Below the pieces are notes generated by a model. It did no database searches. It was given only the letters and a program-made list of their open reading frames with translations, and was not told the origin of the DNA. A stretch of DNA of 23,068 nt from Saprolegnia diclina VS20 (taxonomy: Eukaryota > Oomycota > Saprolegniomycetes > Saprolegniales > Saprolegniaceae), in assembly GCF_000281045.1 (NCBI RefSeq), contig NW_008246070.1:962512-985579 (forward strand). The letters are read 5' to 3'. Shown here one piece after another: positions 1 through 9,949 of this stretch (position 1 is the first letter of the stretch; the number at the start of each line of letters is the position of its first letter). The position numbers and the translations under genes were made by a program.

Positions 1-651
1 CGAGAGCTTGCGTATGCGGACCGATCTTACGTGCAGTCTATGTACGTACTCTCAGCTATACTCTCTTGCAATGACCATGCTCCTTTGGTCTCATCCAAGG
101 GGAAGTTGTTGCCTTGGTCCCATGTCACTTTTCACTGGAGCGGTGGGTACGAGGAGCTCTGGCTGTACTACAGTACCAAGTAGTAATGTGTAAAGACGTC
201 CATTGCGCGACGGTCCATCGCACATCGTGACAGCACTCAGTGCACCCACCACGCTTCTGGCTGCCGACTGCGAAGATTCGGTCACCTATTTTCGATGCCA
301 AATGTGCTCGACCAAAGGCTCCATCTCGCTCGACGCGGCTGCTTCCTACGCTTGTTGTCCAGGACGAATGGCAGTTGTAACGTGCAAGGTCGCACATGCT
401 GCGAAGACCGCGAGGAGCATTACGCGGGTGCGCGCCGGATCTTGAGTGGGCACCGTAGACGATGTCGATACAGTTGCCTACGTACGCTTGAATTTGCGAC
501 CTAGTGCTTGCAAATACACTTGACATTTGTATGGACACCGTAGTCTACGGGAAACGTGACAGTGCAATCTCGTCGAGTTCCATCTGAGTCGGAACGGAAA
601 GGCGAGGTGCAAAGAACGACCACGGACTTGCCATTTGGACTTGGTCGCCCC
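1..651. other. Left flank, no recognisable gene
   Basis: No reading frame here gives a recognisable protein. The open frames are short, overlap on both strands and lack motif-like residue patterns. The last 100 bases or so must hold the 5' end and promoter of the synthetase gene that follows. A stretch at about 629-644 (ACTTGCCATTTGGAC) is a weak match to the oomycete Inr+FPR core promoter, 8 bases upstream of the chosen ATG. An upstream non-coding exon of the next gene cannot be excluded. Confidence 0.5.
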
Positions 652-3600
652 ATGCCACAGCTGGCTCAACGTGACGTCCGGCTGCTGCATGCGGCCACGG
701 AGCTCCGCGCGCCGATTGAGACGTGGACGCTGCCACGCCTCTTTGCACACACAGCGCAGTGCCACCCGAATGCGATTGCGCTCAGCATCGCTGCGTCGGT
801 CGACTCGGACGCAGTTGTATCATTGACGTATGCGCAGGCGCTAGCGTCGGCGACACGCATGGCGCATGTGCTCGATGGCTACCACCGCGAGACGCCGTTT
901 GTCGTCGGTGTCTGGCTCGACAAGAGCCTCGAGCTCACGCTCGCGATCCTCGCGACGACGTTTGCGGGCGCCACGTGGCTTCCGTTCGACCCGGACGCGC
1001 CCGTAGAGCGCGTGCGGCTGTGCCTCGAGAACGCGAACGCCGCCGTCCTCCTCATGGACGATCGCCACGCATCCATGGTCTCGGCGGCGGACGTGCCGGC
1101 GTCGTGCACGCGCCTTCGCTACACCAATCTGTCGACGCTAGCGACGAGCGCGCCGACAACCGCGCTGTCGCACCCGCCGACGCCGTCGACACCAGCGTAC
1201 TTCATCTACACCAGCGGCACGACAGGCACACCGAAAGGCATTTCGATCTCACACCAAGCCGCGACGCTCTTTGCGTATTCGGAGTCGTCCGTGCTCGGCC
1301 TGCGCGCAACCGATATCGTCTGGAATGGATTCTCACCTGCCTTTGACATGTGGGTCGAGGAGACGTGGTGCGGGTTTGCGCGCGGATGCGAGCTCGCGAT
1401 CGCGCTCCCCGGACAGTGGAAGGTGCATCTAATCTTTTGGCTGGCCTTTCTATACGAAGCTTTGTTGCTGTAGGACATTGGTCGTCTTGTCGATGTTTGG
1501 CACCAGCGCCGCGTCAGCGTCATCACAGCCGTGCCGACGCTCATGGCCATGGTCTGCAGCGAAGCGTCGCTGCCACCGCTCGTGCGCCTAGTCGTAATGC
1601 GCCCATCTTTGTGAGCCCCGCGAGGACTCAATGGTTATGTGTGTGTAGAACGTGGGTGGCGAAGCGTGTCCCGCGTCTCTCGTGACCAAGTTGCACCGCG
1701 ACGGCCTCGCCATCTTCAACACGTACGGGCCGACCGAGACGACCGTCACGTGCACGTACACGCCGCTAATCCCGCACCAGGTTGTGACGATTGGCAAGCC
1801 GCTGCCGGGGTACCACGCAGCCTTGCTTGCGCTGCCCGATGAAAACACCACACTGGCACCAACGATCGAGCTCCTCGCACTGAATGAAGGCGCGACCGGG
1901 GAGCTCGCGATCGGCGGGCCGTGCGTCGGCGACGGCTACGTCGGTCTCCCCGAGCTCACGCGGGAAAAGTTTATTGCGCACCCCGTCGTGCCCAACGAGC
2001 GGTTGTACCGGACGGGCGACCTCGTCACGATCGACGGCGCCGGCGACATTGTGTTTCTCGGGCGTATCGACACGCAAGTCAAATACCGCGGCTTCCGCAT
2101 CGAACTCGGTGAAATCGAGGACAAGCTGAGCGCACTCGACGGTGTCGCCGCGGCCGCCGTCATTCTCACCAAAGATGAGCCGCAGCGCTTGGAGGCCTAC
2201 GTCGTCTTGCGCGAGGCGAGCGCCGTGAGCAGTCTCCGCGCACGCTTGACGCGTACGTCGCTCATGGCCTACATGATACCCGACGCCTTTGTGGCCCTCG
2301 CATCCGGAGAGATGCCGCGGCTGCTCAGCGGCAAGATCGACAAGAAGCAGCTCCAAGTGCTCTCTCGCCAACGCCGACAAGTCGATGCAGCACCCATGTC
2401 GTCGGGCCCTATGTCGTTTCCAACGTCGCTCGAGTTTGTGCTACACGTGTGGCGCGCGGCCTTTCCTGACGTTGCCGTCGACGCTTCTTCGGACCTTTTT
2501 ACGGACCTTGGCGCCCACTCGATGCTCGTGGCGCAGCTCGTGAGCGCCCTCCGCGGTGGCCATCCGTCGCTGCTGCTCAATCCGCTCGCGTCCGTCGGTC
2601 TCGTGGACCTCTACACGCTGCGGACACCGGATGCGATCGCCGCCAAGTACCCAATGGCGTGCGCGGTGCCCGACGTGGTCTCGGACCGCCCCGCGTTTCG
2701 CGTTGTGCCGGTGTGGCGCCACACGCTCTGCGGCCTCGTTCAGCTACCGCTCTTGGTTGTGCTCTACTTTTACTACGCGCTGACCATCTTGGGGCCGTTC
2801 GTCGTATCCGACTACTACTATGCAACCACGCAGCGCTTTGGCGTCTCGATGCTGAGTCTCTACGCCGCGTATGCACTTGCACCGTGGATCGTTTTGCTCT
2901 CGGTGGTCGTGGCCAAGTGGACGCTCTTGGGCCGCGTGGCGCCGGGTGCGTACCCGGTGTGGGGCAGCTTTTACGTGCGCTGGTGGTTTGTCGGCCGCCT
3001 CATCAAGCTCGCGGACCTCCGGCTCCTTGGCGACACGTACTGGCTTGCGCTGTGGTACCGCTGTCTCGGCGCGCACATTGGCCACCACGTGCATCTCGAT
3101 GTGCTCAATCTCGTGGCTTGTGACTTGCTCTACATTGGGGACCACGCGACGCTCGGGAAGCAGGTGCTCTTGAGCGCCGAGTACGTCGACAATGGCGTGC
3201 TGCACCTCGGCCCCATTCGCATCGGCGCCAACGCTGTCGTTGGCACGTCGGTGACGATTGAAGCCAACGTGCTCATCGAAGATGGCGCGGTCGTCGAGAG
3301 CATGGCGGGTGTCGTCACGGGCACCGTTGTGCCAGCGCGGCAGATCGTCGCCGGGTCGCCCGCAACTGTTATCGGTACCGCCGACGACTGGACGCTCTCG
3401 GACATTCCGTCGCCGGTCCGCACATTTGTGGTGCGCAGCGGCCATTTGTTGGCGTTTGGGTTTCTGCTTCCGGCCATGAACACGCTGCCGCTGGCGCCCG
3501 TCTTGTACCTCTTCAACGTCCCGTTCTTCCCAGAGGATACGCCGATCGTAGCGCAGATGCTCGGGCTTGCAGGTCTCGTCGGTGTCGGGTACGTATGCAC

Positions 3601-4939
3601 GGTCACGGCGCTCTTGGTTGTGACCAAATGGCTCTTGCTCGGCAAGGTGCAGCCGGGCACCTACCACACGTACTCGTGGTTTGGCGTCCGCAAATGGTTT
3701 GTCGACGGCCTCATGGACCTCTCGCTTGACACGATTCATACACTGTATGCGACAGTGTACGCGTCGCTGCTCTTGCGGCTGCTGGGCGCGTCGGTCGGTG
3801 CGCGGACGGAAATCTCCACCGCGCGCCACATGACACCGGACCTCGTTTACATTGGCCGCGAGTGCTTCATCGCGGACAACGTCCTCCTCGGCGACGACGA
3901 GACGCGGGGCTACACCATGACGCTGGCCGCGACCATCGTTCATGATCGAGCGTTTGTCGGCAACGACTCGGTGATTCCGCAAGGCTCGATCGTGCCGTCC
4001 GATTCACTTGTCGGCGCCTTCTCACTGCCCTTGCCCGACCTTGAAGCGGGCCAGAGCTGCTTTGGGCTGCCGCCGATCCTAATGCCGTCTCGGACAACGA
4101 CCGACTCGTTTGACGCGGCGCTCTTGTACCACCCGTCGCGAATGCGCCGCTTTGGCCGCCTCGTCGTCGAGACTCTCCGCGTGTGGTTTCCGCCGGCGCT
4201 AGTCTGCCTTGGTATTGGCACATCGACGCAGCTCTTGTTGCAGCAGTACCCTCTCCACTCGGACGACGGTGGGTCGCTGGCCAACGTCTTGTATCTACTT
4301 TTGGCGTCGCCGTTCTACTACATTGGTTGCATCGTGCTGCCAAGCGTGTCGATCTTGCTCGCCCTCAAGTGGAGCATCATTGGCCGGTACGAAGCGGCGC
4401 TCCTCCCCATGTACTGCTTTGGCGTCTGGTCGACCGAGTTTATCACGGGCGTCCTCGAGCATCTCAGTGTGTTTGTGCTACTGCCGCTTGTCGGCACGCC
4501 GTTGCTGCCGTGGATTTACCAAGCGTTTGGCGCGACCATTGGCGCCCGCTGCTTTCTGGGCTCGGTCGACATTCCCGAGTTTGATATGCTCCGGTTTGGC
4601 GACGACGTAGCCATCAACGAGAGCAGCTTTCCGCAAACCCACTTGTTTGAAGACCGGATCATGAAGATTGGCCCCACGACGCTCGGCCATCGGTCGACCA
4701 TGCGCATGTTTTCGACGCTCTTTCCCGACGCATCGATGGGCGACGACACGACGCTCGCGTGCAACAGCGTCGTCATGAAGGGCGAGCGGCTCTCGGGCGG
4801 CAACATCTGGACCGGCTTTCCGGTGTCGATTGCGCCGCCGTCACCGTCGCTCGTGACGGTCCTTGTGGACGATACGTTCGAATTGTTGGAGAAGAAGGAA
4901 TCGACGCCCACGGCCGACGATCCGCTCTTGGAGGCATAG
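652..4939 (+). CDS. Pls-like single-module NRPS: adenylation-carrier-triple membrane/beta-helix protein
   Basis: Predicted to activate an amino acid as aminoacyl-AMP, load it on a phosphopantetheine arm and polymerise or transfer it at a membrane. Exons 652-1422, 1474-1593 and 1649-4939 (introns 51 and 55 nt) give 1393 residues. Adenylation core motifs are visible: YTSGTTGTPKG (about 186), FDMWVEE (about 230), YGPTE (about 323), YRTGDLV, GRIDTQVKYRGFRIE (about 435) and GKIDKK (about 525). The carrier motif DLGAHSM has its attachment Ser near 588. Three tandem modules follow, at about 648-878, 888-1092 and 1131-1361. Each has two or more hydrophobic spans, a GR/GK-x-PG-Y-x-W/Y-type loop in modules 1 and 2, and hexapeptide-like beta-helix turns. 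This is the domain order of epsilon-poly-L-lysine synthetase. There is no condensation or thioesterase domain. The frame stays open upstream to a GTG at 556, but 652 is the first ATG and gives a normal N-terminus. The family assignment is secure; the substrate is unknown. Confidence 0.9.
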
Positions 4940-5483
4940 CTAAAATATGAATGTTTTGTGCTGTTGAATCATGTATTTTGGCGAGATGACATGTGGAATA
5001 TGCTGTCGTGTGGGCGATGCAGGCAGGTTCCCACAACAACGGCTCGACCAATCCCGCCGATCGCAATGCGTTTGGCCAACTAATGAAGCTTATGCCTCAA
5101 CATGGGTTCTTGGCCCTTGACGTGGGCTTGACGCGGAAAGAACCGACCCGAGTGGAGCCTTGGCCAGGACTCGGCTTTTATGTACGGGCTGCGATCGTGC
5201 TTCTCTACGACACTCTCGGGCTACGTCGACGACCTTTGTCCTCCACGAGACCGAGGCTGCTCCCTCGTTCAAGGTGCGGCGGCAAAATGCCAAGCTCGCG
5301 CACGGCAGCGATCGATGCACCGCACGCGGCCACGGACGCCGTTGCGGGCGTATACGTTCGACTGGCCTAAGGCCCATGCTGTCCGCATACCTCGACGCTA
5401 CAGCTCGCAAATGCAATAGGGGTAGGGTAATCAACATTTGACGTTGGCTGTGCGAAATGATATCGGTCGAGGTGGCGATGACC
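4940..5483. other. Convergent intergenic region, no recognised gene
   Basis: Both flanking genes end here, so the stretch holds two 3' UTRs. A/T-rich sequence follows the synthetase stop directly (TAAAATATGAATG), which is plausible 3' processing sequence. Between about 5090 and 5380 the DNA is G/C rich with several overlapping open frames of 80-160 codons on both strands. None shows a domain or consistent splice pattern that I recognise. Confidence 0.5.
5419..5427 (-). other. C-rich telomere-like motif downstream of the Qng1 stop
   Basis: On the minus strand this reads CCCTACCCC, 56 bases after the Qng1 stop codon. Related motifs follow the stop codons of the tepsin-like gene (9950-9958) and the large membrane protein gene (10252-10271), always in the sense orientation of the transcript. 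A 3' UTR or 3'-end role is inference. Confidence 0.35.
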
Positions 5484-6817
5484 TCAGTAAAAGACACTGA
5501 GCGTGCGGTGGTGGAAGGGCAGCGCTTCCTTGGCGTTCTCGCCAATCTGCCAGAGAAGCCAGTCGAGCTCAATGACCTTGATGCGGTGGCCCTTGGCTAC
5601 GAGCGCCGCGTGGAGCATCTCGACGGCTTGGATCGTGCACGCGCGAATTTCAATTTCCATCTATTTGAGTTTGGGTGGGGCGGCCGAGGACCTTGACGAG
5701 CTTACGTGCGAGCCAAAGGGGATCTGCTGCTTGGCCTGGATGATGGCTTCGAGCGCCGGCGTGTACTCCAAAACACCTTCGGGGCGCAGCACTTGGGGCA
5801 CGCGGTAGTCGGCTACGCTCGCACGTTAGTTTCGACTGCAGAGTATTACACCAAAGACGGTGTACCAAACATCGTCAAGCGCTCAATGTCGTAAAAACCG
5901 CAAATAGTGTGCGTCGACGGGTCGTTCTGGACGACCACACGGCGACCGTACGCGGCCCAGACATCGCCGACGAGGATCTGGACGCGCTTGTAGAGAAACA
6001 CTTGGCTGCCCTTGTAGACAGCGTGGTCCCGGAAGCCTGCGCCGAGTCATCGCACCGCGTCATGGACAGGCAGGACGGTACCCGGGAAATGCGCCAAAAC
6101 GAGGAGCAGCACTTCGACGGCCGAGTATTGCGCTTGCCGAATGAGGTTGATGGCCTTGCCATCAAAGAAGCGGGCGAGACCAGCACCGAGTTCGCGGACC
6201 TTGCGCACCTGCAGGAGAACGTCGGCATCTCGAAAGAAGAGTCGGCACGACGCACCCGCTCATCGAGCTGCGGCGGCGAAAACGGCGCAAACCACGAGGC
6301 GACGGTCGCCGCGTCGACGGTCGCGAGGCGGTTGGCGTCAAAGATCGTGGCGTCGGCCGTCAGCGCCTGCTTGAGACCCCGCGCCAAGTGCTCGTACTCC
6401 ATGCTACAGCGCATGGATGAGCCTCATGTGTCTACTGCGCATTCGAGAGAGGTCGTACTCGGGCGTCGGCCAGAAACAAAAGTTGAGCGCGTCTAGGACA
6501 AACACGTATTGGCACGTGAGCGGCCCGTTGCGGGCAGCGTCGTCAAAGTAGTGGACGTCGCCAAAGTCCCACGCAATCTGGTCGTGGATCGCGTCCTTCT
6601 GCCCGAGGTACACGGCTTCCTAAAAGACCATGAGGCCGTGACAAGGCCGCGATGATGTCGTCGCACCAGCTTCTCGGTCAAGGCCGCAATGCCAGCAGGG
6701 CTAATCTTGACGTGATCGGCCTCGGCGACAACGCTGATCGCATCCATGAGCCATCGCACGCAGGCGCGCAAGCACGTACCGGGCGGTGCTCTCACGGACG
6801 TACGTCGTCGGGTCCAT
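5484..6817 (-). CDS. QNG1: Queuosine salvage protein, Qng1/DUF2419 family
   Basis: The family releases queuine from queuosine 5'-phosphate by N-glycosidic cleavage, so that the base can be re-used for tRNA modification. Eight exons on the minus strand (6817-6780, 6733-6667, 6619-6459, 6403-6256, 6208-6082, 6036-5866, 5812-5706, 5660-5484) join in frame to 331 residues. Human C9orf64, from memory, has 341. Introns are 45-55 nt. Family blocks appear in order: VRESTAR near the N-terminus, VFVLDALNFCFWP, FFDGKAINLIRQAQYSA, HFPGFRDHAVYKG, VFLYKRVQILVGDVW, LTMFADYRVPQVLR, EIEIRACTIQAVEML and a C-terminal PFHHRTLSVFY. The ADYR segment lies in the active-site region of the family. The ATG at 6817 is the first after an in-frame stop. 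The second intron (6620-6666) is the least certain splice. The apparent internal stops all fall inside introns, so the gene looks intact. Confidence 0.93.
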
Positions 6818-6852
6818 CGCTTCTTCGGTTGGGTTCAACTGCAAAGTTGCTC

Positions 6853-7069
6853 AAGGTGGCATGCAAATTAAAGGTGGCATATTGATGCCGAAAATAAGAC
6901 CCACAGGCAACCAACTGGCGCCCAAGCAGACAGCCGGACGAGCACACCCTCTCTCAGCAGGTGCTGTTCGTCACCGAGTCGAAGAGACGTTGCAGATGGG
7001 TGTTGGTGATGACCGCATTCGCGCCTCGTGGTCGCGTGGTGCCGAAAATAACAGCCCGATGCCACCTTC
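6853..7069. repeat. Possible small repeat element with inverted AAGGTGGCAT ends
   Basis: AAGGTGGCAT occurs at 6853-6862 and again at 6871-6880, and its inverse complement ATGCCACCTT occurs at 7060-7069. TGCCGAAAATAA occurs directly repeated at 6886-6897 and 7040-7051. The nested pattern resembles a small non-autonomous DNA element (MITE-like) of about 200 bases. No target-site duplication is obvious and the repeats are short, so chance or a cluster of regulatory sites is also possible. Confidence 0.3.
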
Positions 7070-7276
7070 AAATGTCCTGTTTTTACTGCTTTCGGGCGTC
7101 AAATCCTGATTAAAGCGTGTGGGGTGCGCAGCCTATGTCTCTGCGTGCGAGAAGTACGCGGTTGTACGTTTAAGCTTGTTGTTTGTATAGATGTACGTTG
7201 TACGGTAATGTACGCAGTTGTATGAAAACAGGCTGTGGGTATGAAATTCGGCCAAAAGCCGAATCTTTCGCGGTTC

Positions 7277-7292
7277 GATTTGTTGATTTTCT
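7277..7292 (+). promoter_or_regulatory. Candidate Inr+FPR core promoter of the tepsin-like gene
   Basis: GATTTGTTGATTTTCT resembles the oomycete core promoter, an initiator (CATTYY-like) followed by the flanking promoter region (CAWTTTNYY), as described for Phytophthora. Transcription starting here would give a leader of about 30 bases before the ATG at 7310. It would also exclude an in-frame ATG at 7235, which lies upstream of the motif. Confidence 0.4.
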
Positions 7293-7309
7293 GTGAAGAC
7301 GGCAGCAGC

Positions 7310-9946
7310 ATGGCAAGTCGTGAAGTGCTCTCGGAGGCGACGAGCATCCATGAGGGCCCGGTGCCCACATACCTCCTCGACCAGATCGCCGGTGCGACGT
7401 CGCGCCCATCACTGCCCGCGCTTACGCCGCCTGCGTAGGCCAAGTGGGCGCCCACGACGGCTCGGGCGAGAAGGTGGCGGATTTTCTCCTCGGGCGCATG
7501 AACAAGAGCAACGCGAACGTGCGCCTCAAGGCGTTGCAAATCATCAGCGTACGTGCCGTGACATCGTCCTCAGAGGCTCACGCGGTCGCTAGCATTGCCT
7601 CAAGTGCAACAACCAAGGCTTTCTCAACGTCGTCCGCGAAGACGAAGAAGACATCCAGCAGCTTGCGAGTACGTCTCTACGCGACAAGAGAAACGATGCG
7701 ACCTCGTGTAGATGGCCCATTGGACCCGTCCATTGGCGATGAAAAGACCCGCCGTATTCGAACGACTGCCCAGGTACAGCGTTTTGCCCAGGACCGAGCA
7801 CGGTCTGACCGAACATATGCAGGAGATCCTCACGTTCTTGAACGGCGGCGCGGCCCCGAGTGGCAGCCCCATGACGCAGAGCCCGCAGCCAGGCTACGGT
7901 GCCAACCGATCGTCGCAGTACGGAGGGTATGGCGGTCCGCCGCAGGGGTATGGTCAACAAGCCGCGCCTGTGTGGGGCAACAGCAACAGCAGCAACAGCA
8001 GCAACAGCAATGGTCCTAGCTACGGCGGCAGCCAGTACCCGACACCTGGTCAGCCGGCCCCATATGGAAACCAAGCGCCTGGGCAGTATGACCAGCGCCC
8101 GGCACCGTACAGGGATTCGAGCCAAGGTGCCAGCCCGTACCGCGAGCCGTACCCGTCCTCCGGGCAGCAGACGTGGGGCAACAACGGTGCGGCACCGGCG
8201 CAGCAGCGACCTTCCTTTGGCGGTGGCGCGACCACGACAACGTGGGGCGCCTCAAACGCCAGTGCTCCTACTGTGCCGCAGTACGGCCAGCCGACTCCTC
8301 CCCAGTATGGCCAGCCGACTCCGCCTCAGTATGGCCAGCCGACTCCGCCTCAGTATGGCCAGCCGACTCCGCCTCAGTATGGCCAACCGACTCCGCCTCA
8401 GTATGGCCAGCCGACTCCGCCGGCGTACGGACATCGCTCCAGCACGTCGAGTTCAATTGGTGACGGCGCGGCTTCGGTCTCGGGCAACGCGTCCGGTGTC
8501 TGGGGCAAAGGCGGCTTTGAGCGACGCGAGTCACAGGCCAACGGTGCGTCTTGCTCCTTCTCACGTTGTGCGGTCGTGGACGATGGGGCATTGTAGATCC
8601 CAACAACATTCGATGGAGCAGCTCCCGGGACAACCGCCCGACAGTCCTTGTCGGTGCCAAGAGCTCGATGTTTGGCCCAACGCGGTCGATGCCGTCGGTT
8701 GGCAACCCGATGATGCAGGGCAGCGGTCTCTCGGGCATCGGCGTCGGTATGGGCGTCGGTGGCATGAGTGCGCCGCCCGCCCCGTTTGCGTCGTCTGGCC
8801 CGCGCCTCCCGACCTCGAGCCTCCCGGTGCAAGACAAGCCGTCCACTGCATTTAGCCAAAAGCTCGATGTCATCAAGAAGAAGGGCATGGGCGTCATGTA
8901 CCGCCCATCTTGTCCTATGGGCATATATGGATTATTGTGTGTATAGAGACATGTGGGACCGCCGCAACATGGACAAGGAGATGGCGTCGTCCTTGGCCGA
9001 GCACGACGACTACGTGCAAACTGACATTCGCGCGATGGACCGGGGTGCCACGTACAACCCGGGTGTGACCATGGGCAGCTCGGACAAGAGCGGGTACATT
9101 GAGTAACACATGACGATCGTATGATGCGACTGCGCGTACTAGCGACTATGAACGCACGTTGATTGACGACTTGTGCCCGCCGGGCGGTCTCGCGCGCGCG
9201 CCGCCGTCGGAAAACCTCAAGCGCTTTGTCGACTTGGCCAAGACGCTCGACATCCACACGATCGGCGAGCTCCTCCTCGACAAACTCGAGGACAATTCGT
9301 GGATGGTGCGTCTCAAGGGCCTCTGCGTCTGGGAAGCGCTGCTTGATGCGCCCGGCTGCTCCCACTATGGCGACTGGCTCGAAGAAAACATTGAGCTCGT
9401 CCAGCACGTACGTTTGGTTTCTTTTTGTGCTGCAGTGGACGAACGGCGGCATGTAGCTCACGCAAGATCGCAAGTCGCATGTCGCGATCAAGGCCAAGCA
9501 AGTGCTCACGCTCCTTGGGATTGATGTCGGCGACCTTTCGGCGGCCGCACCCAAGCAGTCGCCGGCGCGCGCGTCCCGCCCATCGGCCGAAGTCGACATT
9601 CTCGGACTTGGCATGGGCGGTCTCTCGGTCGAGACGGCGCCAATGCAGTCGCCCGTCCAACCGCCGCCTGTTGCGGCGACGCCACCACCGATGGTGACAC
9701 AGGTCTAGAGACGAGTGGGCTCTGTACAGGCTGACGCTTATCGCGTAGAACCTCTTGAGCTTTTCGCCGCCAATGCAGCCGACGCCGGCTCCGGCCATCG
9801 TGCCGCCGTTGATGGCCACACTGCCGCCAGACGCTACCCGGTCGCTGAGCGACTTTGGAAAGGACCTTTTTACCCTCGCCAACTCACCGCGCGCACAGCA
9901 AGCGGCGACGCCGAGCGGCGAAAAGTCGGCCTTTTCGTTCATGTAG
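7310..9946 (+). CDS. Tepsin/MTV1-like ENTH-VHS adaptor of AP-4 vesicles
   Basis: Tepsin binds the AP-4 coat at the trans-Golgi network; MTV1 is its plant relative. Ten exons (7310-7391, 7439-7548, 7593-7668, 7712-7773, 7823-8543, 8597-8897, 8947-9093, 9143-9407, 9457-9702, 9749-9946), with introns of 43-53 nt, give 735 residues with every phase consistent. Residues 1-120 form an ENTH domain (GPVPTYLLDQIAGQVG, KVADFLLGRMN, NVRLKALQII, then GPLDPSIGD and a closing RTTAQEILTFL). Residues 120-500 are low-complexity, rich in Gly, Pro, Gln, Tyr and Ser, with QYGQPTPP repeats. Residues about 501-600 match the tepsin VHS-like domain (DYERTLIDDLCPPGG, FVDLAKTLDIHTIGELLL, SWMVRLKGLCVWEALL, VAIKAKQVLTLLG). 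The C-terminus SAFSFM resembles the S-[AV]-F-[SA]-F AP-4 epsilon-ear ligand of animal tepsin. Identification rests on domain order and motifs together. Confidence 0.88.
7978..8010 (+). repeat. CAG/CAA-type microsatellite inside the tepsin-like coding exon
   Basis: An AAC/AGC trinucleotide-type run encodes alternating Asn and Ser (NSNSSNSSNSN) in the disordered linker. It is in frame and length variable by its nature, so alleles may differ by whole codons. Confidence 0.7.
8279..8422 (+). repeat. 24-bp coding minisatellite, six units (QYGQPTPP)
   Basis: Six head-to-tail 24-base units encode QYGQPTPP six times, followed by a partial AYGH unit. Units 2-4 are identical at the DNA level. Unit 1 has three silent differences, unit 5 one, and unit 6 differs at its end. 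The near identity indicates recent expansion or homogenisation. The repeats lie in the disordered linker between the ENTH and VHS-like domains. Confidence 0.92.
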
Positions 9947-9949
9947 ATT

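Larger units (their letters stand above)
6818..7309. other. Shared divergent promoter region between Qng1 and the tepsin-like gene
   Basis: About 490 bases separate the two start codons, so both promoters must lie here. Short open frames exist on both strands but none is recognisable. The segment 6853-7069 carries short direct and inverted repeats (listed separately). Around 7155-7220 the sequence is A/T rich with repeated GTAC words. Confidence 0.55.

Noticed and set aside
556-651. Upstream extension of the synthetase from a GTG codon
   Set aside because: Eukaryotic start at GTG is unlikely. The extra 32 residues look like leader sequence, and the ATG at 652 gives a normal domain start.
1423-1648. 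Stop codons within the adenylation domain, suggesting a pseudogene
   Set aside because: Both interruptions are removed by 51- and 55-nt GT..AG introns that restore the expected adenylation sequence (IGRLVDVWHQRRVSVITAV, then RLVNVGGEACP).
2744-3982. A 412-codon minus-strand frame antisense to the synthetase
   Set aside because: Same shadow effect; the plus strand encodes the three membrane/beta-helix modules here.
5090-5572. A 160-codon minus-strand frame overlapping the end of Qng1
   Set aside because: It runs in a different frame through the last Qng1 exon and has no domain; likely chance in G/C-rich sequence.
7235-7309. In-frame ATG 75 bases upstream of the chosen tepsin-like start
   Set aside because: It lies upstream of the promoter-like element at 7277-7292 and the added residues do not match an ENTH N-terminus. 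It remains possible.
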